Below, in pieces: positions 39,612 through 46,690 of a stretch of 56,696 bases of DNA. The notes below the pieces were generated by a model. It made no database searches. It saw only the letters and a list, made by a program, of their open reading frames with translations, and was not told where the DNA came from. The position numbers and the translations under genes were made by a program. This DNA is from a virus. Position 1 is the stretch's first letter; every line of letters begins with the position of its first letter. Location of the stretch: positions 1 through 56,696 of IMG/VR virus record IMGVR_UViG_3300025326_000036; one strand, given 5' to 3'.

Positions 39612-39941
39612 ATGGAGATCTATGTATTAAGCTCGATGGTTGGCCGGTACGATTCGACGGATATTGATGATCGTACCGTTGTAATTGTGGGGCGGGAACG
39701 TGCGGAATACTGGTATGATTACCGGCTAAAAGACATCCTGACAAGGGTAGGTGATAGCAGGGATTACAACATCGTGGTTGAACTGATTGAACCGTTCGTA
39801 TCCCATGCGACGGGGTGTCTTGTCGCGGAAAGAGATAAACCTGCCGTTAGGAGGTACGTCAGAATGTCGGATGCTCACGCTCACACGGGTGAGATTGCTG
39901 TTGGGGTGCTATGCAACTCCTGGGTGTCTGCGGGTCTGTAG
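39612..39941 (+). CDS. Hypothetical protein, 109 aa
   Basis: MEIYVLSSMVGRYDSTDIDD, then TVVIVGRERAEYWYDYRLKD. Mixed alpha/beta and acidic. AAGGGGATTAAGACA precedes the ATG; an upstream in-frame ATG lacks a site. It is the last gene of the plus unit before a strong hairpin. Confidence 0.5.
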   Translation: MEIYVLSSMVGRYDSTDIDDRTVVIVGRERAEYWYDYRLKDILTRVGDSRDYNIVVELIEPFVSHATGCLVAERDKPAVRRYVRMSDAHAHTGEIAVGVLCNSWVSAGL

Positions 39942-39963
39942 CACTGGTTGTGCAGGGTAGCAG

Positions 39964-40001
39964 ATAGGCCCGGTGCCGTGTTGAGCGGTCACCGGGCCTA
40001 T
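39964..40001. terminator. Bidirectional hairpin terminator between convergent genes
   Basis: A 12-bp perfect stem ATAGGCCCGGTG / CACCGGGCCTAT with a 14-nt loop, between the plus gene ending at 39941 and the minus gene ending at 40006. The location between convergent ends and the stem strength support a terminator; U-runs are short. Confidence 0.75.
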
Positions 40002-40005
40002 TGCA

Positions 40006-40419
40006 TCAGCAACAGGTCTCGTCTCCCTCGTCAAGCTGTTCGAGGCAATACGGGCCGGGTTCGGCATCCTGTATGCTCCAACTAGCGCCACAATCCGGGC
40101 AAGATGCGAAGTGTTGTCCGTGCTCATAGAATACCTGCCGCGTGTGCTCCCTCCCCTCGTCTTCTCCTTCTAACCATGCTTCGATATCTGCCGTTGCGTC
40201 GGGGTCCGTTGTGCTCGGCTGCTTTGCCGGTGTGGGTATTCGGTGTCCATATTTAACAAGGTAAACCATCGCTGCGGCTTGCTCCTGCAGTTCGTCAATC
40301 TCAGTGTTCCCAGCGTCTACGGTCTCGATGAAGGAAGTAAGTTCGTTAACGAGTTCTTTCAGGTCGTTAATCTGATCGTCGTTGCTTGTGTAATCATCAT
40401 CGTTCATTGGGTTGCTCAT
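40006..40419 (-). CDS. Acidic protein with C-terminal zinc motif
   Basis: A 137-residue very acidic protein: a helical coiled-coil-like N-terminus (INDLKELVNELTSFIETVDA), a middle with EAWLEGEDEGREH, and ASCPDCGASW plus terminal CC as a likely zinc ribbon. AAGGGAGAGTAGAGC precedes the ATG. No family was recognised. Confidence 0.55.
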   Translation of the reverse strand: MSNPMNDDDYTSNDDQINDLKELVNELTSFIETVDAGNTEIDELQEQAAAMVYLVKYGHRIPTPAKQPSTTDPDATADIEAWLEGEDEGREHTRQVFYEHGQHFASCPDCGASWSIQDAEPGPYCLEQLDEGDETCC

Positions 40420-40445
40420 GCTCTACTCTCCCTTGCCTCTCGGCG

Positions 40446-40511
40446 CTATCCCCGATACCAAATTATCAACAAGTAAATGCCTATACTGACGGCGGCTAAT
40501 AGTTCAGTCAT
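40446..40511 (-). CDS. 21-residue transmembrane microprotein
   Basis: MTELLAAVSIGIYLLIIWYR plus one Gly: almost entirely one membrane helix with a basic end. It overlaps the upstream stop by 8 nt and fills the gap before the next gene. The ribosome site is poor. Plausible but weakly supported. Confidence 0.35.
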   Translation of the reverse strand: MTELLAAVSIGIYLLIIWYRG

Positions 40512-40767
40512 GGCTGCACCGTGGTTGCGGTGTGCACCGGTCCGCTATATCCAGCAATGCGGCGGCTACCTGGCGAAGTGTCACGGGGTCCGATGGTATC
40601 TCGATGCTGCATCTGCCCGTTGTGTCGCGGGTCGTGGTTGGCTGCAGGATGACTATGTGGCTGGTGCCGGTGTGGTATATCTCAAGGCCGGATGACTTGA
40701 AATAACCGTTACGGCCTATGAAATGGGTGGTTGTTGGGTATGGTATGTCTTGGCGCTGTGTGCTCAT
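40504..40767 (-). CDS. Hypothetical protein, 87 aa
   Basis: MSTQRQDIPYPTTTHFIGRN, then beta-like LEIYHTGTSHIVILQPTTT and a helix LRQVAAALLDIADRC. The start overlaps the upstream stop (ATGA). No family was recognised. Its neighbours are all small early-type genes. Confidence 0.55.
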   Translation of the reverse strand: MSTQRQDIPYPTTTHFIGRNGYFKSSGLEIYHTGTSHIVILQPTTTRDTTGRCSIEIPSDPVTLRQVAAALLDIADRCTPQPRCSHD

Positions 40768-41066
40768 GGCTGCACCTCGTCAATATACATTCCGTTTATG
40801 CCGGTGTGATATTTCCATCGGATCGGTTTAACATCCGCATTGCGTGTTGCAAGATACAGAAGGTTTTTGTTGTCCTTCCATGCGTAAAAATAGCATTCGG
40901 ACTGTGCAAGTTGAAAACCGGCGATAAATGCCTTGATATCTGCCGGGGTTCTCATGCCGAGTTTGACGGCTAATAATTCGGCTTCGTCTACTCGGTAAAA
41001 TCGGGGTGCCCCTTCCAACATACCTTTTTCAAATGCGTATGTCTGAGTAATTTTCAGTTTGATCAC
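40764..41066 (-). CDS. Hypothetical protein, 100 aa
   Basis: GTG start overlapping the upstream stop (GTGA) with AAAGGAGG before it. MIKLKITQTYAFEKGMLEGA, then a helical part and QSECYFYAWKDNKNLLYLAT near the end. Mixed alpha/beta. No family was recognised. Confidence 0.55.
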   Translation of the reverse strand: MIKLKITQTYAFEKGMLEGAPRFYRVDEAELLAVKLGMRTPADIKAFIAGFQLAQSECYFYAWKDNKNLLYLATRNADVKPIRWKYHTGINGMYIDEVQP

Positions 41067-41179
41067 GGCTTGCCTCCTTTAATGCTTCGAGTAGGCCCGG
41101 CGCTGCCTGGCCGTGTGACGGCTAACAGTCGGGCGGTTGCTGCGGTGGCCTGGTTGGCCGGTGGTGGTGTGGGTTGCAT
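41063..41179 (-). CDS. 38-residue Pro/Ala/Thr-rich peptide
   Basis: MQPTPPPANQATAATARLLA, then VTRPGSAGPTRSIKGGKP. CAGGAGGCACCAGTC precedes the ATG and its last codons contain the next gene's ribosome site (AAAGGAGG). Disordered; function unknown. Confidence 0.4.
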   Translation of the reverse strand: MQPTPPPANQATAATARLLAVTRPGSAGPTRSIKGGKP

Positions 41180-41203
41180 GACTGGTGCCTCCTGGCGGTG
41201 TGA

Positions 41204-41482
41204 TTACCTGCGTTGCGGGTGGTCTTCCGATATGTGGCCGGCTGCAATCCATGTAATCCGCTGTTCGTTCTGCTCGCGGTCCTGTAGCTCCTCGTCGTCC
41301 CAATCGCCATATTCTGCTAGCTCGGCTATCAGGTCGGCGTCCGGTATGGCGGCAAGCTGGCGGCGTATGCGTGGGATGAGGGTGAGGGCTTCCACGTCGC
41401 GGTCACATTGCCCGGCGTGGCTGGCGCTGCGTGCCTGGTCAAGCGTCATGGTTATGGTGAAGCGGTTAAATAGGGCTTCCAT
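41204..41482 (-). CDS. Hypothetical protein, 92 aa
   Basis: MEALFNRFTITMTLDQARSA, then LTLIPRIRRQLAAIPDADLI and an acidic YGDWDDEELQDREQ. Helical. GGAGGCACCCAC precedes the ATG. No family was recognised. Confidence 0.55.
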   Translation of the reverse strand: MEALFNRFTITMTLDQARSASHAGQCDRDVEALTLIPRIRRQLAAIPDADLIAELAEYGDWDDEELQDREQNEQRITWIAAGHISEDHPQRR

Positions 41483-41495
41483 GTGGGTGCCTCCG

Positions 41496-41849
41496 TTACG
41501 GGTAGTCGTTCATGTGGCGCTCTACAATATCGCCCCATGATGAGATGGTAAGCGTGCCGGTCTTGTGGTTGTAACAAATGGTTGGTATGTAGGTGTCTCC
41601 GGTGTTCAGGTAGGTGATACCGTAATGCCCGTATTGGTCGTCGTCGCGGTGCGTTATGTACTCGATGCCGTGGGTCTGGAGCAAGGTGTTCAGGGCGCTG
41701 AAACGGTATTGCAAGCGGTTCTCTGTGACGGGTCGATCTGCGAGCGGTAACAGCTCAGCGCGGATCTGCTTAGCAAGGGTCGCGGGGTCTCCTACCTTAT
41801 CGAGCCAATTGAGGCGTGCGGCGATTGTCTTAACGGTTGGTATGTTCAT
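41496..41849 (-). CDS. Hypothetical protein, 117 aa
   Basis: MNIPTVKTIAARLNWLDKVG, a long amphipathic helix region, then a beta-rich end (HYGITYLNTGDTYIPTICYN). CAGGAGGCACCAGCC precedes the ATG, which overlaps the upstream stop (ATGA); longer in-frame extension was rejected. No family was recognised. Confidence 0.6.
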   Translation of the reverse strand: MNIPTVKTIAARLNWLDKVGDPATLAKQIRAELLPLADRPVTENRLQYRFSALNTLLQTHGIEYITHRDDDQYGHYGITYLNTGDTYIPTICYNHKTGTLTISSWGDIVERHMNDYP

Positions 41850-42043
41850 TGGCTGGTGCCTCCTGGTAATGTGGGTTGCATCCATCCGGCAAGTCGGGCG
41901 CTGCGTTCCTCGGCGTGTCGCTCCTGGGCGGCTGCGGCCTGGGGGCGGGTGTGGTGTGACGATATGAATTCGCCGTGATAGGTCAGGGTGTATGGGCGCT
42001 GCTGCGTCGGGTCGCGGGTTATGGTGTATCTGCGGTCTCTCAT
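41846..42043 (-). CDS. Hypothetical protein, 65 aa
   Basis: MRDRRYTITRDPTQQRPYTL, then a helix AAAQERHAEERSARLAG. The N-terminal ITRDPTQQRPYTLTYHGEFI could be a three-stranded sheet. CGGGAGCCGCC precedes the ATG. No family was recognised. Confidence 0.5.
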   Translation of the reverse strand: MRDRRYTITRDPTQQRPYTLTYHGEFISSHHTRPQAAAAQERHAEERSARLAGWMQPTLPGGTSQ

Positions 42044-42067
42044 GGCGGCTCCCGTGGGGCGATGCGG

Positions 42068-42751
42068 CTACTCCCCGAAATAGAATACCCTGCAGTATGC
42101 CAGCAAAGCGCGGTTGTCTTCTCCGGTAGTTACCAGTTCCCCCCACGAAGTAAACCAGTCCTGAAATTCGATCCATGCTCTATCCGGCTCGTTGTACTGG
42201 CCCAATTCGCCTACAATCTTGCAAGCGGGGCCTCCGGTGCAAAGCAATATCTCAAATTCGGTGTCTTCTGCCGTCTCGCCGGGGCTGTGCCAGTCGCTGC
42301 GGACCTGCACGCTGAGGGCGTCCTCCTCGATGCGGCGGCGGGCGTCGTCGGCGTCGGTGCAATCTCCTGCCTCGGCTATCAGGTCGTCAAGTTCCTCCTG
42401 GTTTTCTTCTTTCCATGCTTCAAGGGCGGCGGCGGCTGCTTCTTTGCGTTCTTTCTTGGTGGTGGCGTCGGTTACTGCCTCGGTGAGTTCGGTCAACTCG
42501 TCCCTCAGTTCCTCAATTCGATCATAGTCACACTCGAGGGCGGCTACCATTTCGATGATGCTGGCAAGTTGCGCTTTGGCATGGTTGCGTGCTGCTTCGT
42601 TCTTGTCGGGCTGCGGTGCGGTTGCCTCGGTGACGGCTCCCCTAAGTGCTGCGAGTGCGTCGGCAAGTTGTAAGCCGTCACGGGTTGCGGGGGTTGCCAG
42701 TGTGAGTGCCAATAGGTTGTTGGCTGCGGTTATAAGTCTGTAGTCGTTCAT
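42068..42751 (-). CDS. Coiled-coil early-type protein, 227 aa
   Basis: A 227-residue acidic protein. Residues about 60-145 are a long charged helix (LECDYDRIEELRDELTELTE, TTKKERKEAAAAALEAWKEE). The C-terminal 80 residues are mixed alpha/beta with aromatic residues (RAWIEFQDWFTSWGELV). GGAGGCATGACCC precedes the ATG. I have seen similar C-terminal patterns in uncharacterised phage proteins, with no known function. Confidence 0.6.
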   Translation of the reverse strand: MNDYRLITAANNLLALTLATPATRDGLQLADALAALRGAVTEATAPQPDKNEAARNHAKAQLASIIEMVAALECDYDRIEELRDELTELTEAVTDATTKKERKEAAAAALEAWKEENQEELDDLIAEAGDCTDADDARRRIEEDALSVQVRSDWHSPGETAEDTEFEILLCTGGPACKIVGELGQYNEPDRAWIEFQDWFTSWGELVTTGEDNRALLAYCRVFYFGE

Positions 42752-42754
42752 GGG

Positions 42755-42919
42755 TCATGCCTCCTTAATGGTGTAGATCGCGGGGCGGTTGTTGTTCAGT
42801 TCCTGATTATTGGCGATGTCAACAAAGTGGGCGGCTTGCTGATATGTCGGGTGGCTTTCCAGCGTGACGCCGGTCACCTTGTTGACTATGATATATTTGT
42901 CCTTGGGATTGATCTGCAT
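42755..42919 (-). CDS. 54-residue hypothetical protein
   Basis: MQINPKDKYIIVNKVTGVTL, then ESHPTYQQAAHFVDIANNQE: a beta hairpin followed by a helix. AGGAGGCAATAGAC precedes the ATG, and its stop codon region carries the next gene's ribosome site. Similar to the 57- and 45-residue proteins further upstream (beta strand then helix with QQAA), perhaps a small paralogous group. Confidence 0.5.
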   Translation of the reverse strand: MQINPKDKYIIVNKVTGVTLESHPTYQQAAHFVDIANNQELNNNRPAIYTIKEA

Positions 42920-43006
42920 GTCTATTGCCTCCTGGCTGCTTGGGCGCCGTGGCGCGTTGGTTACGTGTCGGGGGTGTGGCTATGGGTGCGGCTGCCTCAC
43001 GGCTGG

Positions 43007-43666
43007 CTAATACATCTCGCCGTCTTCCGTAAAGTCATAATCGTTTATTTCAATGGCTTCCTGACAAGCTTCCTCGCCGGTGCGGTAGTCGTATTCGTTT
43101 TCAAGCTGGCTGTAAATCCAGTCGGCAAAGTCGCGCATACATTCTTTAACCGTGTCTTCTGCGTCGTCGGTCATGGGTTTTTCGTCGTAGCGTTCCACGT
43201 CAACAGACATCGTGCCTGAGTGGGAGTAAAGATTAGAATTGTGTCCGCGTCCCATTCTGGAGGTGAGCTGGTAAAAGTTCCGGCGCTGCACTTCCTGCAG
43301 GGTTGTGGCTATCCTCAACAATTCCCGGTCTCCCTTGCTGGCTGTCTCGGCCTTGATTGCTGCCGGTGCGCCTTTGCGGTATGCATAGCGGCCTTCAAAA
43401 CTTGCGCCGTCTCCTTGGCTGCAAAAACCTGAGTAATAAACGGCGGGGTCCTGGCGGGTCGTGTTGTTCATCAGTTTCACGGCGTGCGTGTCAATCTCGA
43501 TCCCGATAAGCGCGGCCATATTTACGGCGTCGTCAATAACACATTCCGCGTCAAATCCCTCACTTGATTCATACTGCGATTGCTTCTCGATGGCGTGTTG
43601 CTTGGCCTGGTCCGACAGTTCGGAAAACTTGTAAACGGTTGTTTGGGTTGTCTCAATTCGTGGCAT
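43007..43666 (-). CDS. Phage protein of the antitoxin-like KFxELSDxAK family
   Basis: A 219-residue protein beginning MPRIETTQTTVYKFSELSDQ, with YYSGFCSQGDGASFEGRYAY near residue 76 and MRDFADWIYSQLENEYDY near 185. These are the conserved blocks of a family common in phages and sometimes annotated as an antitoxin of a stability system; its true role is unproven. GGAGGTGTGACT precedes the ATG; the in-frame GTG lies inside that site. Confidence 0.7.
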   Translation of the reverse strand: MPRIETTQTTVYKFSELSDQAKQHAIEKQSQYESSEGFDAECVIDDAVNMAALIGIEIDTHAVKLMNNTTRQDPAVYYSGFCSQGDGASFEGRYAYRKGAPAAIKAETASKGDRELLRIATTLQEVQRRNFYQLTSRMGRGHNSNLYSHSGTMSVDVERYDEKPMTDDAEDTVKECMRDFADWIYSQLENEYDYRTGEEACQEAIEINDYDFTEDGEMY

Positions 43667-43817
43667 AGTCACACCTCCTAAGTGTAAAATTGACTCGGTA
43701 CCATGCTAAGTCTATCCGGCGTATCATGCTGCAAGCTGTCGCGTTGGCCGGGTTGCGGTGGTTGTAAATGGTTACCTGGTCTCCATCGCGGGTGTAATAT
43801 CGCTGGTCGCGTTGCAT
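43653..43817 (-). CDS. 54-residue hypothetical protein
   Basis: MQRDQRYYTRDGDQVTIYNH, then AWYRVNFTLRRCDYATN. Starts after GGAGGTGTGACC and overlaps the next gene by 14 nt, its last codons covering that gene's ribosome site. Beta-rich. No family was recognised. Confidence 0.45.
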   Translation of the reverse strand: MQRDQRYYTRDGDQVTIYNHRNPANATACSMIRRIDLAWYRVNFTLRRCDYATN

Positions 43818-43819
43818 GG

Positions 43820-44023
43820 TCACACCTCCTGGTCGTCCGTGCGGCTGCAGCGGGTAACGTCAATCCATGCGGTACCGGTACCCTGGCAGGGGGTTACCTG
43901 CACACGGGGTACTCCGTATGCGGTCTTGGCGTCAAGTACGCGCATGGCTACCTGGAAGCTGTCGAACCGTACTGAGACGGTCTGTCCTATTGCCTGGCTG
44001 AGTGTTGCGGCTGTGTAGGTCAT
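43820..44023 (-). CDS. 67-residue hypothetical protein ending -EV
   Basis: MTYTAATLSQAIGQTVSVRF, then VAMRVLDAKTAYGVPRVQVT, probably a small beta barrel. CAGGAG precedes the ATG, which overlaps the upstream stop (ATGA). Ends -QEV-stop because the final codons double as the GGAGGTGTGA leader of the next gene. Confidence 0.5.
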   Translation of the reverse strand: MTYTAATLSQAIGQTVSVRFDSFQVAMRVLDAKTAYGVPRVQVTPCQGTGTAWIDVTRCSRTDDQEV

Positions 44024-44157
44024 GGGGTCGGCTCCTGTGCTGTGGGTTGGTAGTCGATCAGCTCGGCGGCTGCTTGTTCGGCTGTAAGTTGCGGTTGCCA
44101 TAATGTGGCGCGGATGGTGGTGCGGCCATTGATCCGGCTGTAAATGTAGACTAGCAT
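44020..44157 (-). CDS. 45-residue hypothetical protein
   Basis: MLVYIYSRINGRTTIRATLW, then a helix LTAEQAAAELIDYQ. GGGAGGCACGCCACAC precedes the ATG; coupled by overlaps on both sides. No family was recognised. Confidence 0.45.
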   Translation of the reverse strand: MLVYIYSRINGRTTIRATLWQPQLTAEQAAAELIDYQPTAQEPTP

Positions 44158-44324
44158 GTGTGGCGTGCCTCCCTTGCTATTACCAGTTGGATAAAATCAG
44201 CGGCTTGCTGCTCCCCTCGAAACGTGCTTACATGCTCGTATGCCTGGTGCCGGTTGCTCCAGCGTTTGACGGCGTACCATCCGATACCTGTAAGCGGTGC
44301 GGGGGTGGTGATGTATTTTTGCAT
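44151..44324 (-). CDS. 57-residue hypothetical protein
   Basis: MQKYITTPAPLTGIGWYAVK, then RWSNRHQAYEHVSTFRGEQQ: strand-strand-helix with YAVKRW and QQAADF. AAGGAATCAGGCC precedes the ATG. The layout resembles the 54-residue protein at 42755-42919. No family was recognised. Confidence 0.45.
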   Translation of the reverse strand: MQKYITTPAPLTGIGWYAVKRWSNRHQAYEHVSTFRGEQQAADFIQLVIAREARHTC

Positions 44325-44335
44325 GGCCTGATTCC

Positions 44336-44521
44336 TTAGAAGTATACGACGTTGGATTTTTTCACCTGGGCGGCAAGGGTGTCGGCTCCCTTGCGGGTTG
44401 CGCGGGTTCCAAAGTGGTGAACCGTTCCCATTTTGTTGAGTTCGTGCCCCAATACCATAAAGCCGGGTTTATCGCTGAACTGCATTTCACGAACCACGAT
44501 TTTCTCAAAGATTGCTTTCAT
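44336..44521 (-). CDS. 61-residue hypothetical protein, first gene of the early block
   Basis: MKAIFEKIVVREMQFSDKPG, then GHELNKMGTVHHFGTRATRK. Small and basic. GGGGGCCAACC precedes the ATG. It lies 40 nt after a near-consensus promoter (44561-44589) and is the first of a long chain of overlapping small genes. Confidence 0.5.
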   Translation of the reverse strand: MKAIFEKIVVREMQFSDKPGFMVLGHELNKMGTVHHFGTRATRKGADTLAAQVKKSNVVYF

Positions 44522-44560
44522 TGGTTGGCCCCCTATGTCTGTAATGGATAACTGTCATAA

Positions 44561-44589
44561 TTTATATCAGGCTTCCAATTACCTGTCAA
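44561..44589 (-). promoter_or_regulatory. Near-consensus early promoter
   Basis: On the minus strand TTGACA (44584-44589), exactly 17 nt, TATAAA (44561-44566). It drives the block of small genes running left to about 40 kb. This is one of the best sigma70 matches in the window. Confidence 0.75.
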
Positions 44590-44690
44590 TCATTTATTTA
44601 CAATTTATTTTTAGGGGGTGCTGCGGGGGTGCGGATCGCGGCGAGCTGGCGCGGGAATGGTGTGGCTATATAGTATAGTGCGCCGTGGAG

Positions 44691-44853
44691 GTCCAGGCCG
44701 TCGCCGGTCTCCCGGTAGGGTCCAGGCCGTCGCCGGTCTCCCGGTAGGGGTCCAGGCCGTCGCCGGTCTCCCGGTAGGGTCCAGGCCGTCGCCGGTCTCC
44801 CGGTAGGGTCCAGGCCGTCGCCGGTCTCCCGGAAGGGTCCAGGCCGTCGCCGG
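44691..44853. repeat. 29-bp GC-rich tandem repeat, five full copies plus a partial
   Basis: Unit GTCCAGGCCGTCGCCGGTCT followed by CCCGGTAGG, starting at 44691, 44720 (30 bp, one extra G), 44750, 44779, 44808 (one A for T) and 44837 (partial). Units abut directly with no spacers, so it is not a CRISPR array. Each unit has a CCGG-TCTC-CCGG mini-dyad. It lies in a non-coding block (44590-45119). Confidence 0.95.
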
Positions 44854-44912
44854 GGGTGCTAGTCTTAATGAGAATTTGTTAATGAGAAGGGTTGGTGGGG
44901 CCAGGTAGGTTT

Positions 44913-45111
44913 TCGGAATGGGTCAAACTGGATATTTCTATGTTTGCTCGGTGGCGGTTTTACTTCTGGTGGGACGGTTTGGGAACGAGTCAAAGGCCAA
45001 AAGTTTAGAATCAGCCGGTGGCACTTTTACTTCTAGCGGAACGGTTTGGGAATGGTTCAAACTGGATAAAAATAAGAACGCTCCGTGGCACTTTTACTTC
45101 TAGCCTGACGG
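44913..45111. repeat. 67-bp imperfect direct repeats
   Basis: Three staggered copies at a 67-nt period: GGTGGC-xx-TTTTACTTCT at 44950 and 45017 and CGTGGCACTTTTACTTCT at 45084, each followed by ACGG; the GGAAxGxxTCAAA part occurs near 44915, 44981 and 45048. Just before lies a duplicated TTAATGAGAA (44865 and 44879). With the 29-bp array this makes a 420-nt repeat-rich non-coding region, a candidate replication origin or protein-binding locus. Confidence 0.85.
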
Positions 45112-45119
45112 TGCGGCAG

Positions 45120-45272
45120 TCACACCCATCCGGCCCGTATCAGGTCAGCCGCAATAGCCATCCTATAGTGCTGTCTGAGGCTCGGCGGCAACCGACGCAA
45201 TACCCACTCGGTCGCGTCTTCCATCGTCGTACCGTGGGTCATCATGTGGGCGATCCTGACTGCTGCTGTCAT
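45120..45272 (-). CDS. 50-residue hypothetical protein
   Basis: MTAAVRIAHMMTHGTTMEDA, then TEWVLRRLPPSLRQHYRMAI: helical, basic. AAGAGGCATAGG precedes the ATG. It ends next to the repeat block. No family was recognised. Confidence 0.45.
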   Translation of the reverse strand: MTAAVRIAHMMTHGTTMEDATEWVLRRLPPSLRQHYRMAIAADLIRAGWV

Positions 45273-45429
45273 CCTATGCCTCTTGGGTGGTATGGGTCAG
45301 CGGTCAGAGCTGCACGATTGCAGATGACCGCTGCCGTGTGGAGCCGTGAGGACGACAGCGAGGTGTTTTCCTTCTGCCGGGACCGGGTGAACTGTCAATG
45401 ATCCACCCGGGCGCTGTACCTCGCGTGCC

Positions 45430-45855
45430 CTATGCCGCTCGCCTCTGCGCCGTGCCGGTGTGGCTACGCATCAGGTCGAGTTCGTGTTTGAGAGCGGTCA
45501 CCTCGTCGGCTACCAGCGTCCCGTCGCTGCACTGCCAGCCGCTCACCGGTCTAGGCCAGTCGGTGCTGGCCGGCCGCTGCGGGGGCGTGGCTACCTTGCC
45601 CCGGGCGCCGGCAAACAGTTCGATATATCCCTTCTTCTCGGCTACCTTGGTCTCGATGCTGGTAGTCACACCCGCCTGGTGGGCGGCCAGTACCCGGCGC
45701 ATGGTAGCCATGTCGCTGGCTGAGGTAGGTTTGCCGTTCAGTATCTTATCTGCTACGCCGGCCACGCGATGGCATACCGAGCATTCTTTTTCGACCGCTG
45801 AAATCAAGGTTACGTTCTTGCGGCCACACGTCTTGCAAGTTCCTGTCGTTCTCAT
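45430..45855 (-). CDS. Hypothetical protein with N-terminal zinc ribbon
   Basis: A 141-residue protein: CKTCGRKN at residues 7-14 and CSVCHRVAG at 25-33 make a zinc ribbon, then a helical region (MATMRRVLAAHQAGVTTSIE) and a C-terminal helix (DEVTALKHELDLMRSHTG). GGAGGGGATC precedes the ATG. No function is recognised; nucleic-acid binding is plausible. Confidence 0.6.
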   Translation of the reverse strand: MRTTGTCKTCGRKNVTLISAVEKECSVCHRVAGVADKILNGKPTSASDMATMRRVLAAHQAGVTTSIETKVAEKKGYIELFAGARGKVATPPQRPASTDWPRPVSGWQCSDGTLVADEVTALKHELDLMRSHTGTAQRRAA

Positions 45856-45994
45856 GATCCCCTCCTACGCTGGTGTGCCGCAGATACCGGCTGGTCTGCA
45901 GGTAGATTGCCTGTATTACCGTGTCTGCCGGGTGGATATTGTCGGAGCCGGTGGCAGAGTGTATGGTGTGCAGTAGGTCAGTGGCAGTGTTCAC
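45746..45994 (-). CDS. Small ORF overlapping the zinc-ribbon gene
   Basis: GTG start with GGAGG at normal spacing: the N-terminal 45 residues (MNTATDLLHTIHSATGSDNI, ADTVIQAIYLQTSRYLRH) look like protein, but the last about 37 residues are a frame overlapping the next gene by 110 nt and look like shadow. The upstream part may have lost its own stop. Low confidence in the C-terminus. Confidence 0.35.
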   Translation of the reverse strand: MNTATDLLHTIHSATGSDNIHPADTVIQAIYLQTSRYLRHTSVGGDHENDRNLQDVWPQERNLDFSGRKRMLGMPSRGRRSR

Positions 45995-46056
45995 GGTAGT
46001 TGCCTCCATATTATGCCGCGCTAATTTAGAGTGTCAATACATGGGGTGTAAAATAA

Positions 46057-46440
46057 TTACGGTGTGTGGCTGCCTGCGCGGTGGTGCCGGATGGGCCGCT
46101 TACAGAATGGACAAATGTCAACCAGCGTATCAGCCGATTCGTCCACGTACTCCTGATTACAGGATGTCCGGTGAGTACACGACCCTCTGTAATCCCATTC
46201 GCAGAACTCGTTGCTGTATCGGTGAATGGTTGCCAGTGCCTGTTCCAACTCAGGTGTGATGATCAGCGGTCGATTATGGCAGTTGGTCTCTTCGTAATTG
46301 ATACTCGCCAGCAGAGCCGCCTCGCGCATCTCGGAGGGGGTGAAGTCGCATCGGTGGATGCAAGCGGTCATCGTGTCAACCAACTGGTGAAACATTGGAT
46401 CGTTGCGGTAACGCTCGCGTGCTGTGGGTCGGTTGGTCAC
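46057..46440 (-). CDS. Phage hypothetical protein, 127 aa
   Basis: MTNRPTARERYRNDPMFHQL, then TACIHRCDFTPSEMREAALL and LASINYEETNC, a pattern common in uncharacterised phage proteins, followed by a C-terminal CPFCKRPI pair. GTG start overlapping the upstream stop (GTGA) with AGGTGG before it. Function unknown. Confidence 0.6.
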   Translation of the reverse strand: MTNRPTARERYRNDPMFHQLVDTMTACIHRCDFTPSEMREAALLASINYEETNCHNRPLIITPELEQALATIHRYSNEFCEWDYRGSCTHRTSCNQEYVDESADTLVDICPFCKRPIRHHRAGSHTP

Positions 46441-46685
46441 GGCACCACCTCCGTGGCGTACTCCCCCATCTCAACCATGACCGCCCGACCCTCGGGTGTG
46501 AGGAATGCACTATCACAGATGGCGTGTAACTGAAAACAGAATGGTGTCTTCCATTTTCCAGTCAGGTATGCGACCCTGCTAAAGAACTCGGCCTGTTGGT
46601 GTTCGTCGCAATCGCAGAACAATTCCGCCAACCGTTGGGGTGTGACTTCTATGGAGTGGTCGATCTGTACATTTAATTTGGGCAT
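46437..46685 (-). CDS. Hypothetical protein, 82 aa
   Basis: MPKLNVQIDHSIEVTPQRLA, then ELFCDCDEHQQAEFFSRVAY: alpha-helical, acidic, with a CDCDEH group. GGAGGTGTGACCGCC precedes the ATG; an in-frame GTG lies within that leader. Similar small proteins occur in other phage early regions. Function unknown. Confidence 0.6.
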   Translation of the reverse strand: MPKLNVQIDHSIEVTPQRLAELFCDCDEHQQAEFFSRVAYLTGKWKTPFCFQLHAICDSAFLTPEGRAVMVEMGEYATEVVP

Positions 46686-46690
46686 GGCGG

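Noticed and set aside
43007-43666. Toxin-antitoxin pair
   Set aside because: The family is sometimes called an antitoxin, but no toxin-like partner is adjacent; the function is left open.
44691-44853. CRISPR array
   Set aside because: The 29-bp units abut directly without unique spacers, and no cas genes are near; it is a plain tandem repeat.
44918-45401. Plus-strand open frames across the 67-bp repeats
   Set aside because: They follow the repeat period, lack ribosome sites and encode no recognisable protein; treated as non-coding.
45273-45429. A TTG-start 33-residue ORF
   Set aside because: Only a weak GGTGG leader and no overlap coupling support it.
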